Positions 35,483 through 44,240 of a stretch of 64,000 nt of DNA are shown here, one piece after another. The notes under the pieces were generated by a model that was given only the letters and a program-made list of their open reading frames with translations, was not told the origin of the DNA and did not search any database. Within the stretch, counting starts at the first letter, position 1. Every line of letters starts with the position of its first letter. The translations under genes and the position numbers were made by a program. The stretch is from Thiocapsa bogorovii (lineage in GTDB: Bacteria; Pseudomonadota; Gammaproteobacteria; Chromatiales; Chromatiaceae): the NCBI RefSeq assembly GCF_021228795.1, contig NZ_CP089309.1:1302001-1366000 (forward strand), written 5' to 3'.

Positions 35483-35995
35483 CCTCGTCGAGGCGCAGTT
35501 TCTCGAATCCCGCCGCTTTGAAGTAGGTATAGTCGATCGCGGCCCCCGTGGCGCCGAAACAGGTTAGGAGGACCAGCTCCTTCTTAGCGCGTGGATGCGT
35601 TTCGAGCAGACCGATCGGGAGGCTCGCATCGACGTAGGTCAGGCCGTCGACATTCGCCTTGAGCAACGACTCCCAGGGCTGGCTCAGGCTGCCCGGTATC
35701 CGGCCGTATTTGATATTGGCATCGTATTTCGACCGTCCCAGCCAGTAGTCGTGCGGGCGTCCGTCCACGACCGGATGATCTCGGTAGAGCCGGGAAAGCT
35801 CGCCGACCCCGATCTCCAGCTCGGGCCTGGGGTGCACAGTGAACAGGCCGGGCTCCGGAATCACCTGTGTGTCGTCGGTGTCGCCCCCGGCAGCCTGCCA
35901 GGTGTGCCAACCACCGTCGAGGATCGAGACCGCGTCATGACCGAGCAGATTGAAGATCCAATACGCATAGAAGGCCCCTTGTCTCCGAAACTCAT
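35403..35995 (-). pseudogene. N-terminally truncated rhodanese
   Basis: The minus frame from RRQGAFYAYWIFNLLGHDAV then SILDGGWHTWQAAGGD belongs to tandem-domain thiosulfate sulfurtransferases. It retains the second domain with the active-site Cys in LTCFGATGAA and ends EKGETSVETGATP. The first domain, signal peptide and start are gone; upstream sequence belongs to the secreted-protein gene at 36022. Rhodaneses transfer sulfane sulfur to thiophilic acceptors. The fragment could still fold but has no start of its own. Confidence 0.75.
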
Positions 35996-36021
35996 CGTGT
36001 CGTTGGCATCTCCATGTCCGC

Positions 36022-36461
36022 TCATGGCTCGGCGCGTTCGAAATAGATGTCGTACTTCTGCTGCGCGACCGCCTGGTAGTAAACGCCGTTGAGGATATCG
36101 GTCTGCGGGTCGGAGGTGAGGTTGTAGGTGGAACCGTTGTAGCCCCCAGCGCGCAGTTCCAGGAAGACCGTGATCGTCTTACCTTCCCGCGACGCCTCGG
36201 CCTTCGCGAACGGAAGTTGCCGGGGATTCGCGTGGGCCGCGTCGAGCCTGCCACTGCCGTCGATGCCGCGGATCGCGATCATGTAGCCACCGTCGGGGCG
36301 TACCCATAAGCCCAACAAGCTGTCGTAACCGGGTGGGACTCCGCTGCTGGCGTCTCGGCCACGACCGCTGGAGACGCGATATCTAGCGCGATGGCATGCC
36401 CTGCGGAGACGCCGAGGGCAAGTGCGAGTATCGATAGGGTTCGCAGAACGCGTTTCTTCAT
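36022..36461 (-). pseudogene. Small secreted protein gene with a frameshift
   Basis: The start at MKKRVLRTLSILALALGVSA gives a signal peptide (to about ALDIA). Near 36345 the frame shifts by one base: the leader frame runs into TACWAYGYAPTVAT, whereas the next frame gives PPGYDSLLGLWVRPDGGYMI and then the full domain (ELRAGGYNGSTYNLTSDPQT, GVYYQAVAQQKYDIYFERAE). Together they form one 145-residue secreted protein of a family with no known role that often accompanies sulfatases. The shift may be real or a sequencing error in a GC-rich stretch. Confidence 0.65.
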
Positions 36462-36646
36462 TGAGATTTCTTCCACATTGATCCTGCCGACACCCAGCCC
36501 ACCCGCTGAAGCACCCGCGTCGGGATCTCGTTCCAGCAAGGTTGGAGGGAAACGCGCGGGCCGCTCACTTACGCAGCGGCCTGCTCGTCTCACGGCCGGA
36601 TCAGCGGCTGGCCTACGCGCGAACTGACTCGACCTTCTTCAGGGCT

Positions 36647-36945
36647 TCATCGGTTGAACGTCGTCTCCGCTGGCCGGCCGATGCCCGAAAAGTTGTTTTA
36701 CGCCACCGCGCCGACGCCGAGTCCGTCATACTTGGATTCGAACTCAATCCTGTGCTGACCGGGCGTGAGCGCCTCCGGTCCCTTCCACTTGATACGCTCC
36801 GGATCGCGCAGGTTCCACAGGAATACCGGCTTGCCCTCGAGCAGGTACATGCCGAAGCCGGCGAAGCGCCCGCCGGACGTCACGATCATGCCCTCTGCGC
36901 CGCCTTCGGGCACGGTGATGTCCGCGATCGTGAAGAAAGAGCTCG
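36647..36945 (-). pseudogene. C-terminal relic of an arylsulfatase
   Basis: The minus frame reads SFFTIADITVPEGGAEGMIV then TSGGRFAGFGMYLLEGKPVF, and ends GQHRIEFESKYDGLGVGAVA, matching the C-terminal beta-sandwich of large arylsulfatases. A stop (TAA) interrupts it, after which the same frame continues NNFSGIGRP, also family sequence, to a second stop at 36647. The catalytic domain is absent. Confidence 0.65.
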
Positions 36946-36946
36946 T

Positions 36947-37030
36947 CGGCTGGGTTGAGCTTACGAAACCCAGTATTTCAGAGGCTTAAAATGCCGCCAT
37001 CGCTGGGTTTCGTACCTAAACCCAGCCTAC
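36947..37030. repeat. Dispersed palindromic repeat, copy 2
   Basis: GGCTGGGTTGAGC, ACGAAACCCAG ... GCTGGGTTTCGTACC, AAACCCAGCC. It aligns with the copies at 15251 and 51190. It abuts the sulfatase relic, so its insertion may have coincided with loss of the upstream coding sequence. Confidence 0.8.
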
Positions 37031-37234
37031 GGGCTGCGCCTGCACAAGGGATAAGTAAACCGTCACCGCAACTCGCTCGGGCGGACCATATCTGTCCGGA
37101 GCGGCTCCCGCTTTCGGAAGGGAACTCGTGTTCCGTAGAGTTCAATACGACCTCCGGCCATCGTTAGAGCGTACAGGTCAACCCCAGTGGACCGCTTGTC
37201 ATTTCGCGACAGTCGCCTGGCGAGTCGGGGATGC

Positions 37235-38689
37235 TCATCCTTGAGTCTCTCCAACCGCCGGCATCGCGTCGAAGCTGCCGCCCAAAGCGAGATGCAGCCG
37301 GATGCGATTGGCGCGCTGTTCGTTGCTGGTCTTGATCACGGCGGCCCGGGTCGCGATCTGATCCGCCTGAAGGCTCGACACCCAGAGCAGGTCGCGGCTG
37401 CCGGCCTCGTATTGGATCTTCGCCAACCGTACCGCCTCGGTGCTGCTCGCCAGGGCGGCCTCCTCGAAGGGCAGGCGCATGGCGACCAGGGATTCGTTCG
37501 CCAGGGCGTTCTCGACCTCTTCGAATGCCGTGAGTAGCGCGGCGCCGTAGGCCGCAACCGCCTGTGCCTGTTCGGCGGTCGCGATCTGGACCTGGGCACG
37601 CAGCGCGCCGCCCTCGTAGATCGGGATCGACATGCCGACGGCCGCGGAGACCAGCCAGGGGTTGAGCCGCAGCAGCGAGAGGACGTTATCGCCCAAGCGC
37701 CCACCCACCAGCGAGACCCCAAGGTCCGGCAGCAGGGCGAGGCGCGCCGCCTCCTGCTTGCGGAAGGCCGCCAGGACCTGCTGCTCGGCCGCGACCAGGT
37801 CGGGCCGGCGCCCGAGCAAGGCCGCGGGTGCCCCGGCGGCGACGGGCGGCGGCAACGCGGGCAGCACCAGCGCGGCCTCGATCTCCGCGGCCGGGTAGCG
37901 GCCGAGCAGCACCTCCAGCGCCCGGCGTGCCTCGCCGTAGGCGGCGGTCGCCCGCTGCTCCTCGGCCCGGGCCATGTCGAGCCTGGCACTGGTGGCGGCA
38001 ATGTCCAGTTCCGTCGTCTTGCCGGCCGCCTGCCGGATAGTCACCAGCTTGAGTTGTTCGCCATAGACCTGAGCCGCCTGCTCCGCCAGTACCAGCAGTT
38101 GATGCGTCTCGCAGGCGAGATACCAGGCCTTCGCCACGGTGGCCCCGAGTGACTGGCGGGCGTACTGGTAGTCCAATGCCGTTGCGGTCGCCTGGGCCTC
38201 GGTCGCGGCGCGTTGAGCACGTAGCCGCCCCCAGACATCCGCCTCCCAGGCGACGCCCGCGTAGACGATATCGCTGGCGGCGGTGCCGGCGTGATCCTGG
38301 TCGTGCGTCAACCTTGCTCCGGCATTCGCCCCCACCTGCGGCAGCAGCTGCGCCCCGACCACGAGCACGGCCTGCTGGGCGATGCGCACGGCCTCCGCCG
38401 CCTGCGCGAGGTCGCGGTTGTTCACGATTGCCTCGGCCACCAGGGCGTCGAGCACAGGGTCGTTGAAGGTCGCGAGCCAATTGTCAGTCACGGTCGCGTC
38501 AGAGGCTGAAGCCTGCCAGGTGGCCGGGATGGTGGTTCCAGCGGGCAGGGCGTCCACGACGATCTGCTGCCCGTCCGGCGGCGCGGAGAGGGCACATCCG
38601 GCCACCACGGCGGCCGTCGTGATGGCGGCTGCGGCGGCGATGGCAGGGGCACGCCTCAGCCGGAGAAGGGGTAGATCCAGTTCAACCAT
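37235..38689 (-). CDS. Outer-membrane efflux lipoprotein (TolC/OprM family)
   Basis: 484 residues with lipobox VVAGC at about 27-31, then the two TolC-type repeats of long helices and strands (NWLATFNDPVLDALVAEAIV, DLAQAAEAVRIAQQ; LLGRRPDLVAAEQQVLAAFR). Length and order match NodT/OprM efflux outer-membrane factors, which form the exit duct of tripartite pumps. The start overlaps the HlyD gene end by 34 bases, so both are in one operon and coupled. Confidence 0.92.
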   Translation of the reverse strand: MVELDLPLLRLRRAPAIAAAAAITTAAVVAGCALSAPPDGQQIVVDALPAGTTIPATWQASASDATVTDNWLATFNDPVLDALVAEAIVNNRDLAQAAEAVRIAQQAVLVVGAQLLPQVGANAGARLTHDQDHAGTAASDIVYAGVAWEADVWGRLRAQRAATEAQATATALDYQYARQSLGATVAKAWYLACETHQLLVLAEQAAQVYGEQLKLVTIRQAAGKTTELDIAATSARLDMARAEEQRATAAYGEARRALEVLLGRYPAAEIEAALVLPALPPPVAAGAPAALLGRRPDLVAAEQQVLAAFRKQEAARLALLPDLGVSLVGGRLGDNVLSLLRLNPWLVSAAVGMSIPIYEGGALRAQVQIATAEQAQAVAAYGAALLTAFEEVENALANESLVAMRLPFEEAALASSTEAVRLAKIQYEAGSRDLLWVSSLQADQIATRAAVIKTSNEQRANRIRLHLALGGSFDAMPAVGETQG

Positions 38690-39810
38690 GAGTAGGCGCG
38701 TATGCCGACTTTGCGCATCCAGGAAAAGCTGCTCTTGGGGTTTGTGTAGATGGCCGCGCGCCCCTGGGTGCCGATGGGGAACTTGCTCTGATCCGGGTCG
38801 TCGAGTCGAATGATGACTGCAAACTGTCCCTGGGGGACGTCCGCGGGGACCGCGTTGAAGTTCGGCAGGTTGCCGCTCGGGAGCATCTGTCCGAATCCGC
38901 TTCCCTGCCAGATGCCCTCGACGGTGCCCGGCCAGATCTGGCCTGGGTAGAGGTCCAGGGCGACTTCGACCGGTTGCCCTGGCTTCACGTATTTGAGGTT
39001 CTCCTGGAAGTATTGGGCCACCAGATAGCGGTCGTCGTCGCAGATGAGGGAGGCGATGGCACCGAAGCGCACGTCGCCGGCCACCATGCCGGGGCGCACC
39101 TGTAGATTCATGATGTAGCCGTCCTCCGGGGCCACCATGATGGTGTTGTCGAGGTAGAACCGGGCCAGAGCGAGCTCCGCCTGGATCGTTGCGACACTGG
39201 TGTTGACGCCGTCGATGTCGGAGGTAAAGCGCAGGCGCGCGCGCTGCTCGTCGGCCTGGGCCTCAAGGATGCCGGCCTCGCCGGCGGCGACCTGGGCGGC
39301 CCACTTCTCGGCGTCCTCCTTGGGACCCGCCCCCTGCTTGGCCAGGTTGGCCGAAAGCTGGCTCTGGTACTTGGTGTAAACCAGTTCGTCCTTCAGTTTC
39401 GCGAGCTTGTGCACCGAGATGGCCACGTCGGCTTCATCGATCAGAACGTCCTGCTTGGCCTTGGCCAGCTGCGCCTCCAGGTTCCGCACCTTGTACTCGT
39501 AGGGGCGGCGGTCGAACTGGAACAGCGGCGCCCCGGCCTTGACGTGCTGGTTGTGCGCGACCAGCACATCGGTGACCAGGGTCGGCTCCGACAGCCGCGG
39601 GGTGAGCTGGATGGTGTGCTGGACCAGCTTGGCCTCGGTCGACAGCGGCGCCACGAAGCGCAAACCGATCATAAAGATGATCAGCAGGTGCAGACCGAAC
39701 AAGACCGAGACGACGCCCCAGGCAATGCTGAACTTGATCCATTTGAAATAGAAGAAGACTAGCCAGACGACGACGGCGTAGACGAAGCAGATGACGAGAC
39801 CGGCAATCAC
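38656..39810 (-). CDS. HlyD-family periplasmic adaptor
   Basis: 384 residues. Two membrane segments at the N-terminus (LVICFVYAVVVWLVFFYF and the IAWGVVSVLFGLHLLIIF stretch), then a lipoyl-like half (VTDVLVAHNQHVKAGAPLFQ), a coiled coil (LEAQLAKAKQDVLIDEADV), and the second lipoyl and beta-barrel domains (TIMVAPEDGYIMNLQVRPGM). It resembles E. coli YiaV/AaeA-type adaptors that link an inner-membrane protein with an outer-membrane factor. It sits between a DUF3302 gene and the efflux lipoprotein gene, with 12 bases to the former. Confidence 0.92.
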   Translation of the reverse strand: MIAGLVICFVYAVVVWLVFFYFKWIKFSIAWGVVSVLFGLHLLIIFMIGLRFVAPLSTEAKLVQHTIQLTPRLSEPTLVTDVLVAHNQHVKAGAPLFQFDRRPYEYKVRNLEAQLAKAKQDVLIDEADVAISVHKLAKLKDELVYTKYQSQLSANLAKQGAGPKEDAEKWAAQVAAGEAGILEAQADEQRARLRFTSDIDGVNTSVATIQAELALARFYLDNTIMVAPEDGYIMNLQVRPGMVAGDVRFGAIASLICDDDRYLVAQYFQENLKYVKPGQPVEVALDLYPGQIWPGTVEGIWQGSGFGQMLPSGNLPNFNAVPADVPQGQFAVIIRLDDPDQSKFPIGTQGRAAIYTNPKSSFSWMRKVGIRAYSWLNWIYPFSG

Positions 39811-39822
39811 GCGGCTTGGGCC

Positions 39823-40245
39823 TCAGTCCTTTCGGTCGGCGGCGGGTGGTGAGGCAGCCTCCGCGGCCTTCGGCGATGCGCTAGGCTTCGCATTCGGCTG
39901 CTCGTTCGGCCCCTCATTCGTCTGGGGCGCCGGCTCGCGCGGCGCGCCTCGGAGCCGTGCGATCTCCTCTTCGGTCGCGCGCGCTTCCTCGCGCGGGAAG
40001 CGGCGGATGTCGACGACGTCGGTGGGCTTGTAGGCCCAGATGAAGGCCTGCACCCAGGGATAGATGGTCGGCAGCAGACCAGCCCAGCCAAGCAGCTTGA
40101 CCGCTTCCGCCTCCGGGTGGTTGCGGGCCATCGCGATGCGCCCGGGCAGCCCGGCCAGCCAGACCCCGAAAGCGACCACCGAGGCCCCTGCCAGGGCGAA
40201 GGTGACGAAAGTTAAATAGTCCCAAAAGCCGAGTTCAAATCCCAT
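39823..40245 (-). CDS. DUF3302 (YiaW-like) inner-membrane protein
   Basis: 140 residues with two membrane segments (TFVTFALAGASVVAFGVWLA and LLGWAGLLPTIYPWVQAFIW) and the WAYKPTDVVDIRR region typical of DUF3302. The C-terminal 50 residues are Pro/Ala/Asn-rich and poorly conserved. In E. coli the yiaW gene likewise precedes the HlyD-type yiaV. Function in the family is not established. Here the pair has gained an outer-membrane factor. Confidence 0.85.
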   Translation of the reverse strand: MGFELGFWDYLTFVTFALAGASVVAFGVWLAGLPGRIAMARNHPEAEAVKLLGWAGLLPTIYPWVQAFIWAYKPTDVVDIRRFPREEARATEEEIARLRGAPREPAPQTNEGPNEQPNAKPSASPKAAEAASPPAADRKD

Positions 40246-40364
40246 GGCGCTCCCCGTTCCGGACTTGTTGCGACGGGCCTGCCCCGAACCGGACCGCCGG
40301 CGGGAGGGTTCCTGCCTATGCGATCTGGATTCATGACTGTCACGCCCACCATTTGCGTAGGTTG

Positions 40365-40556
40365 CTAGCCCTCCGCTTCCACCTCGGCGAGGGCATCCCG
40401 CAGCGACTGGAGGATCAGCTTACGCGTGGCGCCCTCGTCGACCGCGTCGGGTACGTCCCACTCCATGATTCGGCTGTATTTCTTCAGCATGTGCCGAAGG
40501 TCCTCCACGATTTCCCGGTGATAGCGCGTCATCTCGATAGTTTCGATGTCGGTCAC
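40365..40556 (-). CDS. Small helical protein of the MTDIE family
   Basis: 63 residues: MTDIETIEMTRYHREIVEDL, then a second helix (ATRKLILQSLRDALAEVEAE). It has a shorter paralogue of 32 residues at 49289-49387 that shares the first helix. In both places the gene follows an HdeD C-terminus at the same distance (66 and 62 bases). Function unknown. Confidence 0.65.
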   Translation of the reverse strand: MTDIETIEMTRYHREIVEDLRHMLKKYSRIMEWDVPDAVDEGATRKLILQSLRDALAEVEAEG

Positions 40557-40622
40557 TGCTGGTCTCCTGTCGGGTTGCTCGGGGTGCTGCCTCCGTGCGA
40601 CGCGGCTCTTGAGAGCCGCGCA

Positions 40623-40668
40623 TCAGGCCGGCTCGGCCTGAACTTGCGTACGCTCGCGGCTGAGGAAT
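40623..40668 (-). pseudogene. 3' relic of an HdeD-family gene
   Basis: The minus frame reads FLSRERTQVQAEPA and stops, matching the end of the HdeD gene at 49450 (FLALDARKSVQVQAEPA). Only about 14 codons survive. The distance to the following small gene equals that in the intact locus, which supports the relic assignment. Confidence 0.6.
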
Positions 40669-40683
40669 GTCCTCCTGCGCGGG

Positions 40684-40890
40684 TCAGCTCGTGTGGATTT
40701 CGGTGGGTAAATGCCGGTTCAGGATCTCCTCGATCTCGGCCTCGGCCGTCGTCGGACTCATCACCTGGACCTGCTTCTTGTCGTGGTCGACGCGGATCTT
40801 CTCCTGCGGGATGCCCACTGAGATCAGGTCATTACGCACATTCGGGAGGGTGTCCGCCGATGCATACACGGCGGTGATGATTTCTGCCAT
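40684..40890 (-). CDS. Small soluble protein of unknown function
   Basis: 68 residues: MAEIITAVYASADTLPNVRN, then DLISVGIPQEKIRVDHDKKQ and a helical end. The beta-alpha-beta pattern with VDHDKKQVQVMSP resembles small ferredoxin-like or general-stress domains, but no family is assigned. AGGAG lies upstream of the ATG (GAGGAGATCAACAAA). Confidence 0.6.
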   Translation of the reverse strand: MAEIITAVYASADTLPNVRNDLISVGIPQEKIRVDHDKKQVQVMSPTTAEAEIEEILNRHLPTEIHTS

Positions 40891-41157
40891 TTTGTTGATC
40901 TCCTCTGTGGTTACGGCCTCTGTGGTTAAGGCCTGTGGTGGTTACGGAAAGAGCAGCGCCAGCTGTACGTTCAACGCCCAGCTCGGCGCGTTGTTCGGAC
41001 GAGAGGGCAGGCAGCAGCGGGTTCGAGCCCGATTGAGCTGCTGCCCAGCGTGGGCTCGGAACGCGTCGGCAGCAGGGCAGCGGCCCCGAGTTCCCGCAAG
41101 AAGCTACCGTTCGAGCGAGGCGCTGAGGTATCCAGCGCCTACGTTCCGGGCCATAGA

Positions 41158-41382
41158 TTAATCCTTCTTCTCGTCCATGTGCTTGATCTCTGCTTCGGCC
41201 TTCATGTTGGTGGCGACGCAATCGGCGACGTGATCGTCGATCTTGTCAGCCGCAATGCTCTTCTCCATCGCTACCTGGCGACAGTAATCCTCGACCTCTG
41301 CCTTGTCCGCGGCAGCGAGCGCCGCCAGTGGAACCGAAGTGAAGGCGATGAGTGCGAATGAGACCGTGGTCTGCTTTTTCAT
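41158..41382 (-). CDS. Small secreted protein with two cysteines
   Basis: 74 residues; the signal peptide ends near LAALAAADK. The mature 50 residues contain DYCRQVAMEKSIAADKIDDH and VADCVATNMKAEAEIK, two Cys that could pair as in other small periplasmic stress proteins. It has a strong AGGAG upstream (TAAGGAGCTGACCCA). Function unknown; the neighbours suggest acid or envelope stress. Confidence 0.65.
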   Translation of the reverse strand: MKKQTTVSFALIAFTSVPLAALAAADKAEVEDYCRQVAMEKSIAADKIDDHVADCVATNMKAEAEIKHMDEKKD

Positions 41383-41624
41383 TGGGTCAGCTCCTTAGAA
41401 TCATTAGCACTGTTGACGATCGATTTCGCCGCTCCTCGTCCGAATGCGTACGACAACGCGGGACACCATCTAGCCCGCGGCGAGCGGCAAAATTAGCACG
41501 ATGTGCGTCCCCCCAGGAACAGGGCGTTGGGCGACCTGTTCGCGCGAACGCGGCCCTGACGCTTGCCGGCGAAACCGGAGACGACGAGCATGACCAGCCA
41601 AGTTGACAGGGTCGTTCGACCCGT

Positions 41625-43058
41625 TCAATCCCTCCCGAGCGTCAGCCATCGGTTTATCCGTGTAACCAGGGCCTCGCCCCCCGGGGAGTCCGCTGTAGTG
41701 GTCCATTTGAGGGCCATCCCGGAGCCAAATGCCAGCAGGATGATGACCGCCACCAGCGCGGCGAACAGGGAGTCGTCGATGATGTTCAGCGAGCGACCGA
41801 CACCGACGAAGATCAGTGCGACCTCGCCGCGCGGCAGCATGCCGAATGCAATGGTGGCATGGTCGACTCCAGGCCCCGCGAGCTTTGCGGCGGCCAACTT
41901 GCCGACAATCGCCACCAGCAGCAGCGCGAGGGTCAGCAGCAACGTAGGCCATTCGAGAAAGACCGCCAGATTCACCTGCATCCCGATCAACAGGAAGAAG
42001 ATCGGCGCGAATACCGCGATCAGGGGCACCAGCATCTGCTTGGTCTGGTCGCGCAGCGCCTCGTCCGACAGGATCAATCCCGCCGCGAAGCCGCCGATGG
42101 TGCCGCTCAAACCCAGGGTGCTGCACAACCAGGCGAGCAGAAAGGCGAACGCGAGCGGCGCCAGGAAGCGGATCTCCGCCGGACTGATGCGGTTCAGCTG
42201 ATGTGCGAGCGGGCGCCCGAGCCGGTCACCGAAGACGACGATGGCGCCCAGGAAGAGGGCGCTGGAGGCCAGCAACCAAGCGACCGCGGGCAGGTCAAGG
42301 TGGCCCTTGACGACCAGCTCGATTGCGAGCGCAAGCAGCACCAGGCCAATTACGTCATTGAGCACGCAGGCCCCAAGGATGAGCCCGCCCTCGGCGGTGT
42401 TTGCCTTGTCAACGTCGTCCAGCATGCGGGTGACGACGCCGATGCTGGTTGAGCAGAGCGTAGCAGCGACGAAGAAGCGACCCGACGCGGACAGGTCCAG
42501 CGGCAGCAGCCAAGCTACCCCGAGCCCGAGCAGAAGGGTCCCGAGCGCTCCGCCGACCGCCACCCGCGCCGCCCCCGCCCCGACCTCGCGTAGTTGGCGG
42601 ACACCGGTCTGAAGTCCGACCCGGAACAGCAGCAGGATGATACCGAGGCTCGAGAAGAGCCATAGGCTCAAGCCGGTATTCACGTTGGCTAACGCATGGT
42701 CTCCGCTCAGCAGTTGCAGCACCTGATCACCGCGCCCGCCCGGTGCCATTTCCTCTGTGGAGAAGATCGTTGCTGCCGCATCGCCGACCGAGACGCCGCT
42801 CTTCCACACCTCATCGAAGACCGGGCTGGCGGCGCCGTAGCTCATGATGAAGTCGAAGAACGGAAGCCCCAGCCAATAGCCGAGATTGCCAACCAGAACC
42901 CCGATCAACAGTTCCCCCAGCACCCCGGGCTGGCGGAATCTGTTGGTCAGCCAGCGCGCCACGACGACCATGGTCAACAGCAGCGCCAACTCCAGCAGGA
43001 TGCTAGCGAAGGGATCCGTGGTCATCGCCTGTGTCGGTAGTTCGAGCAGATCGGGCAT
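41625..43058 (-). CDS. Kef/CPA2-type cation:proton antiporter
   Basis: 477 residues with about 12-13 membrane segments and the monovalent cation:proton antiporter-2 pattern: RQPGVLGELLIGVLVGNLGY, an extra periplasmic loop (ASPVFDEVWKSGVSVGDAAA), FRVGLQTGVRQL, GGLILGACVLNDVIGLVLLA with the ion-binding ND-type site, and FGMLPRGEVALIFVG. It lacks the RCK/TrkA-N domain of KefB/KefC. It should exchange K+ or Na+ for protons across the inner membrane. Confidence 0.88.
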   Translation of the reverse strand: MPDLLELPTQAMTTDPFASILLELALLLTMVVVARWLTNRFRQPGVLGELLIGVLVGNLGYWLGLPFFDFIMSYGAASPVFDEVWKSGVSVGDAAATIFSTEEMAPGGRGDQVLQLLSGDHALANVNTGLSLWLFSSLGIILLLFRVGLQTGVRQLREVGAGAARVAVGGALGTLLLGLGVAWLLPLDLSASGRFFVAATLCSTSIGVVTRMLDDVDKANTAEGGLILGACVLNDVIGLVLLALAIELVVKGHLDLPAVAWLLASSALFLGAIVVFGDRLGRPLAHQLNRISPAEIRFLAPLAFAFLLAWLCSTLGLSGTIGGFAAGLILSDEALRDQTKQMLVPLIAVFAPIFFLLIGMQVNLAVFLEWPTLLLTLALLLVAIVGKLAAAKLAGPGVDHATIAFGMLPRGEVALIFVGVGRSLNIIDDSLFAALVAVIILLAFGSGMALKWTTTADSPGGEALVTRINRWLTLGRD

Positions 43059-43092
43059 GTCCGTTTCCTCAGGGTAAAGGACGACGGCTGCG

Positions 43093-43275
43093 TTAGCGGT
43101 TCATGTCCGGAGGGCCCGGCTTGCGTTGCTGGGTCTGCGTGACCTCGCCCGCAAGTTGGCTACCGCTGATCTTCGCAACCACGGGCTCCGCTGCCTGCGA
43201 AAACGCGACTCCGGGCAACGCTGCGCCAGTGGTTAGCAAAGCGCCTAGGGCAAGTCGGAATAGGTTCTTCTGCAT
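43093..43275 (-). CDS. Very small secreted protein
   Basis: 60 residues: MQKNLFRLALGALLTTGAAL, cleaved near VAFSQA, leaving about 32 residues (EPVVAKISGSQLAGEVTQTQ...). No family is recognised. It sits 34 bases downstream of... the antiporter start on the same strand, i.e. it is upstream in transcription order and could share a transcript. Confidence 0.5.
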   Translation of the reverse strand: MQKNLFRLALGALLTTGAALPGVAFSQAAEPVVAKISGSQLAGEVTQTQQRKPGPPDMNR

Positions 43276-43315
43276 GATAATATCCCCTGATTACAGATAT
43301 TTATAAGATACAAGA

Positions 43316-43516
43316 TCAGGGTGTGCCCTCGATGGTCGCTCGCAGCGCGTCTTCCTTTTCTTGAAGCTCGGCCTTCTTGGCCTCGACGAGTTCCAGCAGC
43401 TTGGCCTTCGCGGCCTCGGCGTCGACCTTCATATCCGCAGCCTTGGCTCGCGCTGCCTCGAGCTTGGTGCTGAGCTCGGTGTCTGTTGACTTGGCTCCGG
43501 CTTCGAGTTGAGCCAT
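43316..43516 (-). CDS. Short coiled-coil protein
   Basis: 66 residues beginning MAQLEAGAKSTDTELSTKLE, with AAGGAGGG directly upstream of the ATG. It is a continuous Ala/Lys/Glu coiled coil (AAKAKLLELVEAKKAELQEK). In-frame sequence upstream (QELKAKLQGKLDAAGDCLKE) also looks like coding sequence but lacks a start, so the gene may once have been longer. Homologous to the middle of the chimeric ORF at 29979. Confidence 0.6.
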   Translation of the reverse strand: MAQLEAGAKSTDTELSTKLEAARAKAADMKVDAEAAKAKLLELVEAKKAELQEKEDALRATIEGTP

Positions 43517-43579
43517 TCCCTCCTTCAGGCAGTCGCCAGCCGCATCGAGCTTACCCTGCAGCTTCGCCTTCAGTTCTTG

Positions 43580-43752
43580 CCTATTTCTGATGGTGAGGTG
43601 CTGATGGTAAGGGGTTGCTCAACGGGGATCAGCGTATTCGCTATGTTGAACGTCGAAGCCGGTGAGAACCTTCGCCTTGCCCCAATGAAATTACGCGCGA
43701 ATTATGCCACTCTTGATCGCGCCGGACTGACCACTTTACGCCAACCGGCGAA
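43580..43752 (-). promoter_or_regulatory. Conserved upstream region of coiled-coil gene, copy 2
   Basis: Similar to 30451-30622 and in the same position relative to its coiled-coil gene. Shared blocks include TCAGCGTATTCGCTAT and GTCGAAGCCGG. See the matching finding. Confidence 0.45.
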
Positions 43753-43931
43753 GCACTAGGCTAGAGCGCGACGGTCATTCGGCGAATGGTGAAGGGACCG
43801 AGGGAAAACCGGCCGGGTTCAATTTTTGCTAAGCGGCGACTATGCACCGGCGTACACCCATCCAATTCGACGGTCTGCCGCTGCAAAGCCTGCACCGGGT
43901 TTCTGATTTGATTGAGCCTGGCACCTGTTCC

Positions 43932-44138
43932 TCACTCTCCGAAAGGGCCTTTCGGCAGCTTGTCACGGGTCGGTGACTGAAAATTCCCGCCGGCGACCAC
44001 CTCTCGCGGAACCGACGGTGCCTCCTGCTGGGGAATCTCCGCTGAGTAGATCTTGTCAATCGCGACCTCGGCGTCTTCTGAAACCGGTGTCGGCGCCTGC
44101 TCGGCGGGTGTCGCTGGGCCGCCGGATTGGGCCGCGTA
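43932..44138 (-). pseudogene. C-terminal fragment of an unknown exported protein
   Basis: The minus frame reads YYAAQSGGPATPAEQAPTPV, SEDAEVAIDKIYSAEIPQQE, and ends KLPKGPFGE with a stop. It is proline- and glutamate-rich like an extracytoplasmic tail, and is preceded by an in-frame stop. No family is recognised. The remainder of 43753-44241 has nothing else I can call. Confidence 0.35.
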
Positions 44139-44240
44139 ATAGCTTCATCTGCGTCGACAATGCCACCGAGGTGGGTGCGCACTGTTCCTTGTAGCGATTA
44201 GGGCGCAGCCCATCGAGTGCATCGCGGCGAAATAGAGGCC

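Noticed and set aside
41020-41050. CGGGTTCGAGCCCG resembling a tRNA T-arm
   Set aside because: The loop has 6 rather than 7 bases and no other tRNA arm is present.
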